In this document: positions 21,572 to 31,380 of the stretch, in pieces
Position numbering within the stretch: the first letter of the stretch is position 1
Layout: every line of letters starts with the position of its first letter
Assembly: GCA_964019335.1 (NCBI GenBank)
Contig: OZ025653.1
Location: 666,057 to 730,056, forward strand
Length of the DNA stretch: 64,000 bases
Reading direction: 5' to 3'
DNA from: Diplonema japonicum
Taxonomy: Eukaryota > Euglenozoa > Diplonemea > Diplonemida > Diplonemidae
Position numbers and translations under genes: made by a program
The notes under the pieces: generated by a model
What the model saw: only the letters and a program-made list of their open reading frames with translations
What the model was told of the DNA's origin: nothing
The model's database searches: none

Positions 21572-23201
21572 TCAGGTCCCCAACGTCTGTGCCACGGCGT
21601 CTATTGTGCTGTCTAGGACCTCCAGCCCGCTGTTGCGCACGATGACGACTCTGTTGGTGGGGTCTAGGCCGAGGTACCACAGTGCTTGGTTTCCGTGCTT
21701 TGCCATCGTTTTGTTCGAGTGGTGTATCTTAAGTGCCCGTATGAGGGGGATGACGCAGGCCCGCAGCGCTGGGTGCAGAGCAAAGTCTTTGTGCGCGACT
21801 ACCGCCGACAACAGCAGAACAGAGTTCTCCACCAAATACTCGTTGTGGCTGCATTGTGTCAGGGCACCGCATGCTCTTTCCACACCACCCAGCTGCACAA
21901 TGGTCTTCACGTGCTCATCGTCTTTCGTGTTCTTCGCCACGTTCATCAGCACACCAAGGGTGAACTTGATGATCACCTCGCTGGCAGGGTACAGCTGCAT
22001 TGCCTTCAGCACGGCAGGGATGCCCTTCTCACACAAGTGCGATGTCACATGTTCCGCTGTGTTTGTGAGGTAGGTGTTGTGTTGTGTATTCTTCCGCATA
22101 CGCAGTGAGGACAGGTTGTACAGCAGCACGCACCCGTACTCCACAACCTCCTCGTTCTTGCAGAAGTTCTCCATGCCTTGGATGATGATGGGGATTCCAC
22201 CATTCGCAACTATTTCCTTGCGTCGGCTGTCTGTGGGTTTGTGTACAAAGGGGTACAAGAGAATACACACCGTCGCCAAACGAGAGGTTCCATAGAGTGC
22301 GCAGTGCTGAACTCACGACCCCCTCGTCGATGCGGAACCGACAGAAGTTCTCCAGGATGATCTTCGGCCCGTTGTTGTCCATGATCTGCTGCAGCTTCGT
22401 CTCGTTTCCGGAGTACCTGCACAGTTCACTCATGGCCTTTTGGATGACCTCGGTGTGCTGGAAGTTCTGCATAATCCGCAGGGAGCGGATGATGTCCCCC
22501 TCCTGGTGCCATGTGGACCAGATTTCCTGCGAGGAGCACGTGGTTTCAAAGAACGACATCTTACCATTAGCAAAGAGGTGCTTCACGATCTCCTTGATGC
22601 ACACGGCGTGCGAGGAGATGCCGTTGGGGCCGTTAAGCTGCGATTGGAGGCCGACAAGGACACCTTTGGAGTTGAACACAGGACACCCTGCCGAGTTGTA
22701 GTTCGAGTTTGTCTTGAAGCCCAGCAACGACGTCTCCGAGACGGAGAGGATCTCCTCGAAACGCTTAACCTCTGAATGGTCAACATTACTATGCTCATCA
22801 ATTGTGTCAGTATCAGCAGTCGTCGTAATGGACAAGGGGTGCTGCACGATAAGGCACACATCACCTTCCTCTACTGTTGCCCAATCAGAGCTAACAATGG
22901 GCAGCTTCACAGGTGTCACCTGGTGTATCTTCTTCATATCACACGCTACAAGGGCATATGACAGGTGTTCTGGGTACGCGGAGCAGAAGAACGTGCTGAA
23001 CGGCTTCAGATCGACCACTACAGGTGCTTGCTTTCCGGACTCATGAAACACTGCTTTCATCTTTGCTGCCTCCGGTTTGCTTCTTACTACATCGAGCCCT
23101 GTCAGGAGCAACCCTGGTGCTACTAGGAACGCTGATCCTCTCCCGGGGATCCTGCAGATTGCGGGGATGTTCCCCCTGTTTTCTGCGATCACATCTTTCA
23201 T
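21572..23201 (-). CDS. Chymotrypsin-fold pseudoprotease fused to armadillo repeats
   Basis: A 529-residue protein in two exons (23201-22271 and 22230-21572), joined over a 40-nt intron (donor GTGTGT) that restores the armadillo repeat NLSFGD-DSRRKEIVANGGI. Residues 20-215 follow the trypsin-like (HtrA/FAM111-type) pattern: GSAFLVAPGLLLTG and NYNSAGCPVFNSKGVLVGL. The position of the catalytic His (normally TAAH) is Asp37 in TGLD, and the nucleophile position (normally GNSGGP) is Ala171 in NSAGCP, so proteolysis is unlikely. Residues 235-529 form about six armadillo-like helical repeats, which usually bind partner proteins. The whole may be a scaffold or a regulator that keeps the protease fold for peptide binding. 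A CCACAG lies 5 nt before the ATG. Confidence 0.75.
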
Positions 23202-23546
23202 TCGACTGTGGTTCCTTGCCTTTTTCTTTTTTTTTTCTTTTGTTTTTGTTTTGTGATGTTAAGAGAGAAAAAAAAAGAGGGGGGCAAAAACACAACTGAA
23301 CGAAGGACGGAAACTTTTCTTTTTCTTTTTTTTCTTTTGGCAGTAATTAATTACTAATTGAAAGATAGTTCGGTGTGCACAGAATCCTGAAGCAGAGGGA
23401 AAAAAAGAGGGAAGGGGGGAGGGTAAAAGTACTTTTTCTTTTTTTTTTTGTATTTTCTGCCGCCAAATTATTCACTAACAACAAAGCAAGCATTGGAAGG
23501 TTTGTTGGCTAAGTGGGCTGAAAAATTGAAGGGGGCCTTCGCAACG

Positions 23547-23580
<34 letters not shown>

Positions 23581-23917
23581 TATCCCTCCCAGAATTTTTG
23601 CTGGGGTTCTCACCCCGAAGCAATGCAAACCTGAATTGTACTTATCGTAAATGTCGGTCCCCAAAAAAAAAAACTCCATATATCTCAAGGCTAGCTCGCT
23701 AAACGGGAGTTGGAACGCACCCTCGGCGTTGGAGTAGATAGGTAATCCTGCATTCCAAAGCGTTGGTTGCCAGCTGCTTCGGGCTCTGGTTTCAATCTAT
23801 CCGCAGAGCGACCGAAGCAATTATGTTCAAATGCCTGGAAACAAGAAAGAGGAAAGATAAAAAAGGGGGGGGGGGGCAGTCGGGTCTATAGACAGGGCAG
23901 CGATCAGTCATCCGAGA
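23202..23917. other. Intergenic region without a recognised gene
   Basis: Homopolymers flank a more complex segment (23580-23870). That segment includes AATTTTTG between short complementary arms and a GGGG/CCCC hairpin, which recall an Sm-site and stem, but no snRNA or spliced-leader sequence could be matched. I leave it unassigned. Confidence 0.4.
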
Positions 23918-25546
23918 TCACATCGTGGCACAGTCAGAATTGTTTTTCGGGTTTTTCGGGTTCGCCGGGGTGACTTTCCGTTTCTTAACGGTCCCTTCAG
24001 GGAGCATTGTGAAAAACATGTGCACAGGCTGACAGAATTACATTTTGTATTAACATTTGCATACCTGCTGCCGACGGGCCACAATAAGATGGCGCACATC
24101 ATCAAGAGTACCGACCTTTGTCACACGGGTGTCATCGAAGTACAGCCAACTGTGGCAATCGTGGAGACAGTAACACGTGTAATGGCGTCCATAAAAGATA
24201 ATAATGGAAGACAACGAATAGCTCACTACCTTGCCTGTTTCAGTTGCGAGCATTTTTGGCGTAGGCACGTAACCGGGTATGAGATACACATCAGAAAGAT
24301 TCAGTGTGTCTGGTATATTTGATACAAATTTCTTCAGATCAGACTGCGGGAGGTACTCATCGGCACTGTTCCTATCCCACGCAATGCCCAACGAATAATG
24401 TTGAGGAGCCCCCAACAGGAACGGGTGTAACGGTGCTGCCTTACCACACCCTTCACACGCCCTTGGCTTGCCCTTCAGGTGCCACCTCATACACGACTCC
24501 AGCGACCGACACTTACTATGATTATGCTGCGGGCATTTTATAAACAAAGCGGAAGGGAAGTATTGCACAGTTGCGGTGTAGATGATGGGCTCGTAGATCT
24601 TGGAGCAGGTTTCCGTGAAGCACTCGTGCTTCTCCATTATGTTGAGGGAGAATGTTTTGTGGACGAAACAAGGGGGCGAGCAGTAGTCCATCTTATCATT
24701 GGCGGTAAGATGCAGACGGAAGAGAATAGCCTCGAGACACTCACACACATCCTCCATGTCACCCATTTGGAATCGTCCTTCGGAGTTGAATGTATTGTGC
24801 AGCACCTGACGAATGAGGTGAGGGGGAAGCTGTTTGTGTTGAGAGAATCTGTACTGTGTGAACAAATTGTGTATGGCGCAGTACAAACACGTATCGGGAG
24901 CGAGCTGGTCGGTGCAGGTGTGCAGCTCATGGTCGTCGAGGAAGCTTTCCCTAAAATACCGAAGGTGCCACAGTGTTTGTAAAATGACGTTGAGGAAGCA
25001 ATTGTTATGCCCAACAGGGTTTTCAAGGCCTTTCTCGCCCCTGAGAGCCTCTCGTTGCATTCTGGGTGTATGCATGTGCGCGTCAATACGCTTCCTGTCG
25101 GTGTGCTGGTTCGTCGATCTTCGTACCATTTGAAGCATCATTTGCTGTTCCGCGAGATCAGACGGCGGCATGTTTTCAACATCAAAGTTCTCAGGTTGCA
25201 TTTCCACCTTCTCCACCGATTCTATGGGGTTTCGAGGCCGCCCTCTCATATCAGTACTTTCAACTGGTATTTCCTGCTCCTCACAATATTCCTCCCTGGG
25301 TTCTCGTGCGGGGGTAACGGGGCTTGATAGAAACCGAGTAGGGCTGCCTACATAGGACTCCCATCCTGGGGTGCTGAATGCCAACCCGCTAGCTGGGCTT
25401 CCTTTTGCTTGCATGGCTTCTAACCATTCTTGAACCGCATCTTTATTCCGCCCGAAAACGAGATTCGATTTGCCTCTTATATCAGACCGATTACTGCCTT
25501 CGGGAGAGACAGAGTTTACTATGATCTGCCGCTTTGGGGTTTCCAT
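23918..25546 (-). CDS. Ubiquitin-specific protease (USP/C19 family), one intron
   Basis: A 530-residue protein in exons 25546-24065 and 24028-23918. A 36-nt intron (GTATGCAAATG to TCTGTCAG) replaces a short dead-end tail by PVHMFFTMLPEG and a basic stretch VKKRKV. After a variable N-terminus of about 170 residues comes the Cys box GLENPVGHNNCFLNVILQTL (Cys183) and, near the C-terminus, the His box YGRHYTCYC followed by W-YFDDTRV. Paired cysteines between them could bind zinc in the fingers. The Cys box is closest to plant DUF627/629-type and animal USP53/54-type proteins, some of which are inactive, yet both catalytic residues look present. It would remove ubiquitin from substrates. VKKRKV resembles a monopartite nuclear signal. 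The ATG follows CCACCCCGCAG by five bases, which fits an acceptor. Confidence 0.82.
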
Positions 25547-25572
25547 CTCATCCTGCGGGGTGGTTTTGTTAT

Positions 25573-25772
25573 GGGGAAAGGGAAAGGGAAAGGGAAAGGG
25601 AAAGGGAAAGGGAAGGGGAAGGGGAAGGGGAAGGGGAAGGGGAAGGGGAAGGGGAAGGGGAAGGGAAAGGGAAAGGGAAAGGGAAAGGGAAAGGAAAAGG
25701 AAAAGGGAAAGGGAAAGGGAAAGGGAAAGGGAAAGGGAAAGGGAAAGGGAAAGGGAAAGGGAAAGGGAAAGG
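25573..25772. repeat. Hexanucleotide tandem repeat (GGGAAA)n with a GGGGAA block
   Basis: About 33 hexamers. GGGAAA units flank an interior block of about nine GGGGAA units (roughly 25612-25663). The tract ends about 27 nt before the USP start codon. It is purine-pure on the plus strand, so the USP pre-mRNA strand is pyrimidine-pure. Confidence 0.95.
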
Positions 25773-26679
25773 CAGTGAAAGCATCTTTTTAACGCTCCTC
25801 CCGATAGGGGGGAGCAAGACAGAAAAAGAGAGGAAGGGTGGATGGAGGATTTGTTCTTTTTCCTTCTTGCTTTCTTTCTCCCGCCTTCTTTTTTACATTT
25901 CTTTCTTGGTTCAAAGAAAGAATATTTTTCCGACAGCAAAAGAAGAAAGGGGGAGAAAAAAAAAAGAAGAAGAAAAAAGAGATTAAAAAAAAGAGATTAA
26001 ACTCGATAAAATTTAAGTGTGCATGGGGGTGCTCACTGTTGATTAAAAAAGAAAAGTGGGTCACCCTCGCTAAGCAAAGCGGCTACAAATGAGAAAGAGA
26101 AGAAAAAAAGGGGGATGGGGAAGCGAAGTCGGAAACCGAATTAAAAGAAAAGGCAAAAGACCTTTCTTTTTGTTTCCTCAATCATTGATCCTCTAGTCCC
26201 TCTTTCTTCCCCTCTTCTCTGTTGGGGAAAAAACAAAGAAAGAAAAACGCCCCCACTCGAAAAAAGCAAATCGAGCGGAGAGAGAACACAGAGAGAGGAA
26301 AAGGAGGCTACTGAACTAATTAGTAACCTTTTCAAGAATTTTATTATTTCACTTATATCCGAGATACTGTTTTTTTTCGAAAATTTGCCGCGAATTCTTT
26401 CGGCGAAATTAACGGACGGAGAGAGGATAACGGACAAGCCCGGAAAATAAACAATAGATTGAAAAGGAACTTTTTTTTCTCCTTCTTAATTAATTTTCCT
26501 TCTGCTGCTTTTCTTTTCTGCTCGCCGTGTAACCACAACGCATAGGGAGAAACTATAAAAAAGAAGGAAAAAAAAGGGGGGGGAGTAATAACCCCCGATT
26601 TTCTTGTCCCCTCTTATTTCTTCAGTGCTTCAGTGCTCATTCTTGGAGGAGGCAGGCATGAGAGCAAGGGGGTGCGGGC
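25773..26679. repeat. Low-complexity intergenic region
   Basis: A- and G-rich tracts, with AT-rich mixed sequence at 26300-26550. No gene or repeat copy is recognised. Confidence 0.5.
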
Positions 26680-26706
26680 AAAAAAAAAAAAAAAAAAAAA
26701 AAAAAA

Positions 26707-27995
26707 GGGTGTCTTTGAAGGGAACCTGCAGTATGTGACAGGATCGCCTAACGACAATCAACTCATCTAGTGTTTGATCCCTTCTGTCATGGTAGTGCCT
26801 TAGGCCCGTCGTAGTATCTCATCAGCAGCTTGGGCGTGAAACCAACTAGCGAGTTGTTGAGGATGCAATGCGTTCGCATTTGTTCCTCTAGGATCGAGTG
26901 GGTGACCTTCGGGGACGCGAAGATCGGACGAGTGGAGTAACCAGTGACGGCATGGCTGTGGAGCCCTAGGGTGCGTAGTGATTGTACTGACTTCATAGTT
27001 TCTAAGACGCTGAGAATCCTGCCGAGCTTTCTCGCCCAGCACGCTACGTCTTCCCCACCCATGTGGAGCCTTTCCGTTGCAATGAGGTCGACTGCTAGTT
27101 CCGCCTTAGAAACTTGCCCGCCTTCCTCGCCCCATTTTAGGGCATTCAGCCAGTTGAGGACAAATGGGATTAGGCCTGGGAAGTATTTCTTCTGCAGCCC
27201 ATGTTCGTGGTACCAGGGGAGAGGCTTCGGGGTTAAGAGGTTCCCCGGTCGGAATGGTCTATTCCAGAAATGCTGTTTCGTGTACCTGACCTGCTTGTCG
27301 GCGTGTAGGTTCTCGAGCTTGCCTGCCACTTCTGCTAGCATCAGGTGGAGCTCCTTGACTCTCGATAGGCTGATGTCCAAGTCCGAGGTAATGATGCCGT
27401 GTACGCGGGTGCAGATTGGCCAGTTGATGTGTTCTTGCACTAGCCATTCGCGGTCGGCGTTGGCCGTTCTAAAACCGGCGTGTGCCGGGCAGTGCCAAAT
27501 TGTATGCTGCAGGAGGTTGCTGGTCCCGCCCCTAATGTCGAAGGGTGCGTCACACCCAAGGCATTTCGTTCGCGTGCCATCCATGTCGCCGTAGGCTCTA
27601 GGGTGCAGTGGAAGGATGGCGCCTGTAACGGCCGCCACCTCGTTGTGTAGGACGTTCGTCTTCATCTCGTCCACTCCTGTCTCGATTCCTTTGAAAGTGT
27701 TCCGCTCTTCGGCGAGCTCGCCCCGCAGTTTTTCTTTCAACCGCGCTCTGACCTCGTGTTTCAGGTACTCTTTAATAAAGTCCTTCCATCTCGTCCCGAT
27801 GTCCCGTAGCCATATTTCCGCATTACCAAATGGCCCCTTCGAAAGCGACGGCTTCCATCTCGCTCCTTTGCGTACTTGTAAGTTTCCCAGCCCGACACGA
27901 ATAGGGACTTGTTCGACTGTCGTGTGCACAGGCGACCTAGGGTCGAAATGGCTTTATAGACCACCGAAGAGTAAGGGTCTAGGGTGTGTCCTTTC
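26707..27995 (-). mobile_element. Retroelement-like family B, 5'-truncated copy with C-terminal ORF fragment
   Basis: The minus strand is open from an in-frame stop near 27961 to a TGA at 26787, with no ATG at the head, so the coding part is a fragment (about 380 residues from 27929). It holds a zinc-knuckle-like motif CX2C-X15-HX4C (CLGCDAP through HTIWHC) and ends with a domain shared with family A: ELAVDL, WARKLGRIL and RPIFAS match ELAIDF, RARKIKALI and RPIFAT at 63 kb. A Cys/His motif downstream of a missing catalytic part is usual for non-LTR retrotransposons, but no reverse transcriptase is visible here. The coding-sense 3' end is bounded by a run of T (A run on plus, 26680-26706). It is probably non-functional. 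Confidence 0.6.
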
Positions 27996-28019
27996 AAAAA
28001 AAAAAAAAAAAAAAAAAAA

Positions 28020-28306
28020 CTCAAAGTGCAGGACAAACCCCCTCATGGAGGGCCGCCCTTGGGTGGGTTGGGGGGGGGGGGGGGGGGCTATCTATTTATA
28101 CTCCCCTTCTGGAGCATTGCTTTCGTTCCAATCGAGGCCCTGAGCGTCTTGCGGAGTCGTGTGATGCGGTCTCGCTTGTAAGCGGCTTTCAGTTCCATCA
28201 GCTTGTCGTGCGTGGAGTGGGAAGATGGGCCTCCTGGCGAAACCCATAGCCGTCTTCCCACCTATTGCGATGAGGGACTTCACTCTCTTCTGTTCATCCG
28301 CTGGGA
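28020..28306 (-). mobile_element. Retroelement-like family A, short 5'-truncated copy
   Basis: Nearly identical to 29356-29640 and to 63001-63280, starting CTCAAAGTGCAGGACAAACC directly after an A run (27996-28019). It differs by a longer G run (28069-28087) and by loss of about five bases in GTGGCGAAG. It breaks off at CTGGGA followed by an A run. It encodes only the last ~70 residues of the family ORF. Confidence 0.75.
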
Positions 28307-28499
28307 GAAAAAAAAAAAAAGCAGTCAGTGGCACAAAGTATTTTTCACGAGTGTTGTGGTGCCGTCCCCTTCCGCTGAACGAATACAGAAAAACCTGTGA
28401 TTTAGTAGTGATAGCAAATGAACGACACCCTTTTTCTTTTTTTTTTTTTTATCGCAGAAGTCCAAGAGGGAGTAAATTCCATTTTTCGCATAAAATAAT

Positions 28500-28575
28500 A
28501 GCTATTTACTGCCAACAAGTAATGACTTTACCGTTACCTCGAGGTCGGTAAAGCATTACTTGGCGGTAGGTAAGT
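28500..28575. repeat. Imperfect inverted repeat
   Basis: The left arm AAGTAATGACTTTACCG (to 28533) pairs with the right arm CGGTAAAGCATTACTT (from 28546) across a 12-nt loop containing CTCGAG. One bulged base interrupts the stem, and outer bases (ACTGCCAA against TTGGCGGT) extend it. Confidence 0.8.
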
Positions 28576-28884
28576 GGTTTTATTTCACGACACTCTGAAA
28601 TTACTTCACCACGAGGGGCACAAAGGGGTGACAAGGGCTACAACAAGAGAGGGGTTACAAAGGTTACAATACAAGTTGTTTTTCCTCCTTTTGTTGACTT
28701 AGAGCTGCCGCTGTTGCTGGCATTGCCACTGTCACCATCTCTAATCAGGCCTTCCCATACCTGGCGTGGCCGCTGGCTCCTTTTTTTCTGCTGCTTCGGT
28801 ATTTTGAAGTCTTTTGGGGAGCTTGGGTAAGCTGACTAAGTTACCCTTACCCACAGAACAGTTACCCACAGAAACTGGGAACAA

Positions 28885-29050
28885 GGCCTAGCCAAAAGTG
28901 GGCAATTGGAAGGAAAAAGTAGTCCAACTTGGAACTGAGCCGAGGCAAAAGTTGGCCAATTGAGCTGAACCTGGGGGGAAATAGCAAACTGAGAGGAAAA
29001 AGTAGCCCCACTGGGAACCGAACCGAGGTAAAAATTGGCCTACTGAGGCA
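28885..29050. repeat. Degenerate tandem repeat
   Basis: Two units and part of a third share CAAAAGTKGGC, AATTG, GGAAAAAGTAG, GGAACYGARCCGAGG (K is G or T; Y, C or T; R, A or G). The first is about 55 nt and the second about 80 nt because of an insertion. Confidence 0.65.
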
Positions 29051-29072
29051 TATTATTTACCGGAAACCCCCT

Positions 29073-29177
29073 ATTACTTCACGGAAAACAGGCCATTATT
29101 TCACCGTGAAGTAATGAGATTTAGCGTGAAGTAATGGGCCCCCCAGTGCGTGAAGTAATTTCTGAAGAGTGAAATAA
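29073..29177. repeat. Cluster of GTGAAGTAAT / ATTACTTCAC motifs
   Basis: Direct copies lie at 29106-29115, 29126-29135 and 29150-29159, and inverted copies at 29073-29082 and (one mismatch) 29095-29104. Copies at 29095-29115 face each other as a near-perfect 21-bp palindrome. A further inverted copy lies at 28600-28609. Confidence 0.85.
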
Positions 29178-29355
29178 AAGAGATAAAGGAGGCGAGCGTT
29201 TGAGGGGGGGGGGGGGGGGGGGGGAGAAGAAAAAAGGAATAAGAATAAAATGGATCGGCTTTCTCCCCTCCCTTTTTTCTTCTTCTTCTTCTACCCAAGG
29301 CAAATTTCATTCATTCTGTTCTTCACTGCCACAGCCGGGAAAAAAAAAAAAAAAA

Positions 29356-29820
29356 CTCAAAGTGCAGGACAAACCCCCTCATGGAGGGCCGCCCTTGGGT
29401 GGGTTGGGGGGGGGCTATCTATTTATACTCCCCTTCTGGAGCATTGCTTTCGTTCCAATCGAGGCCCTGAGCGTCTTGCGGAGTCGTGTGATGCGGTCTC
29501 GCTTGTAAGCGGCTTTCAGTTCCATCAGCTTGTCGTGCGTGGAGTGGGTGGCGAAGATGGGCCTCCTGGCGAAACCCATAGCCGTCTTCCCACCTATTGC
29601 GATGAGGGACTTCACTCTCTTCCGTTCATCCGCTGGGAATTCTTCCGTGCCCTGCATGCCGCGTTCAGCTTTCTTATCAGTGCTTTGATCTTGCGAGCCT
29701 TATCTTCCAGCAGACCTCCCAATAACTTGCCTGTCGTCCATTCGAAGTCGATGGCCAATTCCACCGCTGACACTTCAGAGCTGGTGTCCTCCTTCACCCA
29801 TCGTAGCTGTGACAACCACT
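29356..29820 (-). mobile_element. Retroelement-like family A, 5'-truncated, frameshifted copy
   Basis: It starts CTCAAAGTGCAGGACAAACC after an A run (29340-29355) and ends at CAACCACT. Compared with the copy at 63 kb, about 10 bases are lost at CTGGGAATTCTTCC, which shifts the frame, so the ORF is broken after CRARK. GCCGGG occurs on both sides (29334-29339 and 29821-29826) and may be a short target-site duplication. Confidence 0.75.
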
Positions 29821-30141
29821 GCCGGGTTTGCTTTTTTTTCTTTATCAGGCCTTTGCAAGCGAACGAATTGAGGGGAGAGGAGAGGGGGGGGGGGGGGGGG
29901 GGGGAGAGTTTTTTGTTGATAAAAGTGGCCCTGCTGCCCCATTTAGTTGTTTGGGAGCGAGATCTTCGGGGAGGGGGTTTCCCCCCCCCCCTTTTTTTTC
30001 ATTCTTTTTTGTTTTTAATTCTCGCGTTTACGCAAACAAAAAAGGGACAGGAGGGATTTGGAGAGGAATAGATAAAATAGGTGTTTTTTTTTTTTCTTCT
30101 TTTTTCTTCTTTCTTTTTCTTCTTCTTTTTTTTTCGTCCCC
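29821..30141. repeat. Low-complexity spacer
   Basis: G, C and T runs (for example a G run around 29887-29904) with little unique sequence. No gene is visible. Confidence 0.5.
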
Positions 30142-30846
30142 TCAAATAAAATCAGGGACTTCGTCATCAAGAAGTGGTGGAGGTGCGTCTATAAAGGCAA
30201 AACAAGTTCCCATCACAGGGCGCCAATCCTTCCACTTCCCCTCCGTGTACAGGTGGGCCATACCCTTTTCGTACCACTCAGGATCCACTCCGTCACGGAC
30301 CGTCTTAAGAGACCCGGGCCGGTCGGAGAACTCTCCTGAAATAACTATATCGATAGGGGTTGCCATATTAATGATGTCAACAGCAACAGCACTACACTGC
30401 AGAAAGGGAAGCGCAGCGGCAGCCGAAGCGATATCAGAGAATTCCAACTGTATGTCATAGACCCCACAATGGCGTGACTTTTGTACTCTGACCTTTCTCA
30501 GGTACTCTATGTCGACACCCAGCCTGTCCAAGACCATCACCGCAAAGGGTTTCTTCAGGTTCCTCACGCCCTTCGGTTCATTCAACACATACACTGCAAT
30601 GTGCAGCCTGTCCCTAGGCACCGCTGTTGGAATCGTCACGCTGGATGAGCTTTTTGCTGAAAACCCGGACCCTTTCAAGATTTTGTTCATTTCCTGGACT
30701 GAGAAGGAGCTCTCCACCACAAGGAAGCCCTGCCCCACATGCCGTGCCTTCACATTGCATGCACCTCCTTTTTTCACCAACGACAGGACATGACCGTTGG
30801 CTGGTCGCTTACAGTAGATCAACACTGTGTGCGAAGGTGCATCCAT
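30142..30846 (-). CDS. Hypothetical 234-residue protein
   Basis: A single-exon frame with an ATG start (MDAPSHTVLIYCKRPANGHV) and ordinary amino-acid composition. I do not recognise it. Alternating strands and helices (VLIYCKR, FLVVESSF, LHIAVYVLN, FAVMVLDRLGVDIEYL) suggest an alpha/beta fold; the tail carries DAPPPLLDDEVPDF. There is no signal peptide, membrane helix or known motif. The sequence before the ATG holds TTTAAATTCTAACA, a branch-like element without an obvious AG. That it is a real gene is inferred from length, composition and strand. Confidence 0.6.
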   Translation of the reverse strand: MDAPSHTVLIYCKRPANGHVLSLVKKGGACNVKARHVGQGFLVVESSFSVQEMNKILKGSGFSAKSSSSVTIPTAVPRDRLHIAVYVLNEPKGVRNLKKPFAVMVLDRLGVDIEYLRKVRVQKSRHCGVYDIQLEFSDIASAAAALPFLQCSAVAVDIINMATPIDIVISGEFSDRPGSLKTVRDGVDPEWYEKGMAHLYTEGKWKDWRPVMGTCFAFIDAPPPLLDDEVPDFI

Positions 30847-31000
30847 ATTGTTAGAATTTAAAGGGAGGCGTGTCCCTCCCCTTTTTTTTTTTTAAATATT
30901 TACCGGCGGGGGGAAAACAATATTTCAAAAAAAAAAAAAAAAAAAAAAAAAAAAGAATATCGTGTGGCTCGAATAGAAATTTGAGCAAGGGGAAAAAAAA

Positions 31001-31312
31001 GAATATATGGGTTAAAGGAGGCCGTTGGCGGCGCCCTGCACAAGACCGTCTACTTGATTACAGGGGGCGCACCGCGGCTAGCTTCTTCTGCGTTCCGCAT
31101 CGTGTGCGTGCGGTGTACAGCTCAACCCTAGCCGGGGCGTCCCTGGTAACCAAGTCTTCTGCGTTCGTGCAGTTTGCTGCCTGTTCGTCACCCTGAGCAT
31201 CTGCATTACGTTCTTCCACTCGGGCGCTACCGATGACCGACGAGGAGGTCAACAGCGAACAACACATCTAATGTACTTCTTATATTTTCATGTTATCCCC
31301 ACCACCTGAAAG
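31001..31312 (-). repeat. Dispersed repeat family C, longest copy
   Basis: The left end GAATATATGGGTTAAAGGAG also begins the copy at 48001, and the right part recurs at 9459-9590. On the minus strand a 69-residue frame (31267-31058) is open, but it is not recognisable. The coding-sense end reads CTTTAACCCATATATTC then T run, again a T-rich 3' end. It lies in the spacer 30847-31380, which otherwise holds A and T runs only. Confidence 0.7.
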
Positions 31313-31380
31313 AAAAAGTTATTATATGGCTTACGTTGGGATTTTCTTTTTTTTTTTTCTCGTTCTTTTTTTCTTTTGTT

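Larger units (their letters stand above)
28307..29339. other. Gene-free block with inverted repeats and GTGAAGTAAT motifs
   Basis: This kilobase lies exactly between two family A copies. It has mixed base composition, no credible open frame, a long imperfect inverted repeat at 28500-28575, a degenerate tandem repeat at 28885-29050 and a cluster of the decamer GTGAAGTAAT in both orientations at 29073-29177. It may be a non-autonomous element or a structural locus. I cannot name it. Confidence 0.55.

Noticed and set aside
21572-22279. A frameshifted pseudogene in the protease-armadillo gene
   Set aside because: A 40-nt GT-AG intron joins the two frames within an armadillo repeat without any loss.
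23580-23640. Possible snRNA or spliced-leader RNA (AATTTTTG with a nearby GGGG/CCCC stem)
   Set aside because: No conserved U2, U4, U5, U6 or leader sequence could be recognised, and one Sm-like octamer in AT-rich DNA is expected by chance.
25573-25772. CRISPR array or telomere
   Set aside because: Units are contiguous hexamers without spacers, and GGGAAA is not a telomere repeat known to me; genes continue on both sides.
25573-25939. N-terminal extension of the USP through the hexamer repeat
   Set aside because: The translation is only Leu/Pro/Phe/Ser repeats, open in three frames, and a splice-acceptor-like CCCCGCAG lies between the repeat and METPKRQ.
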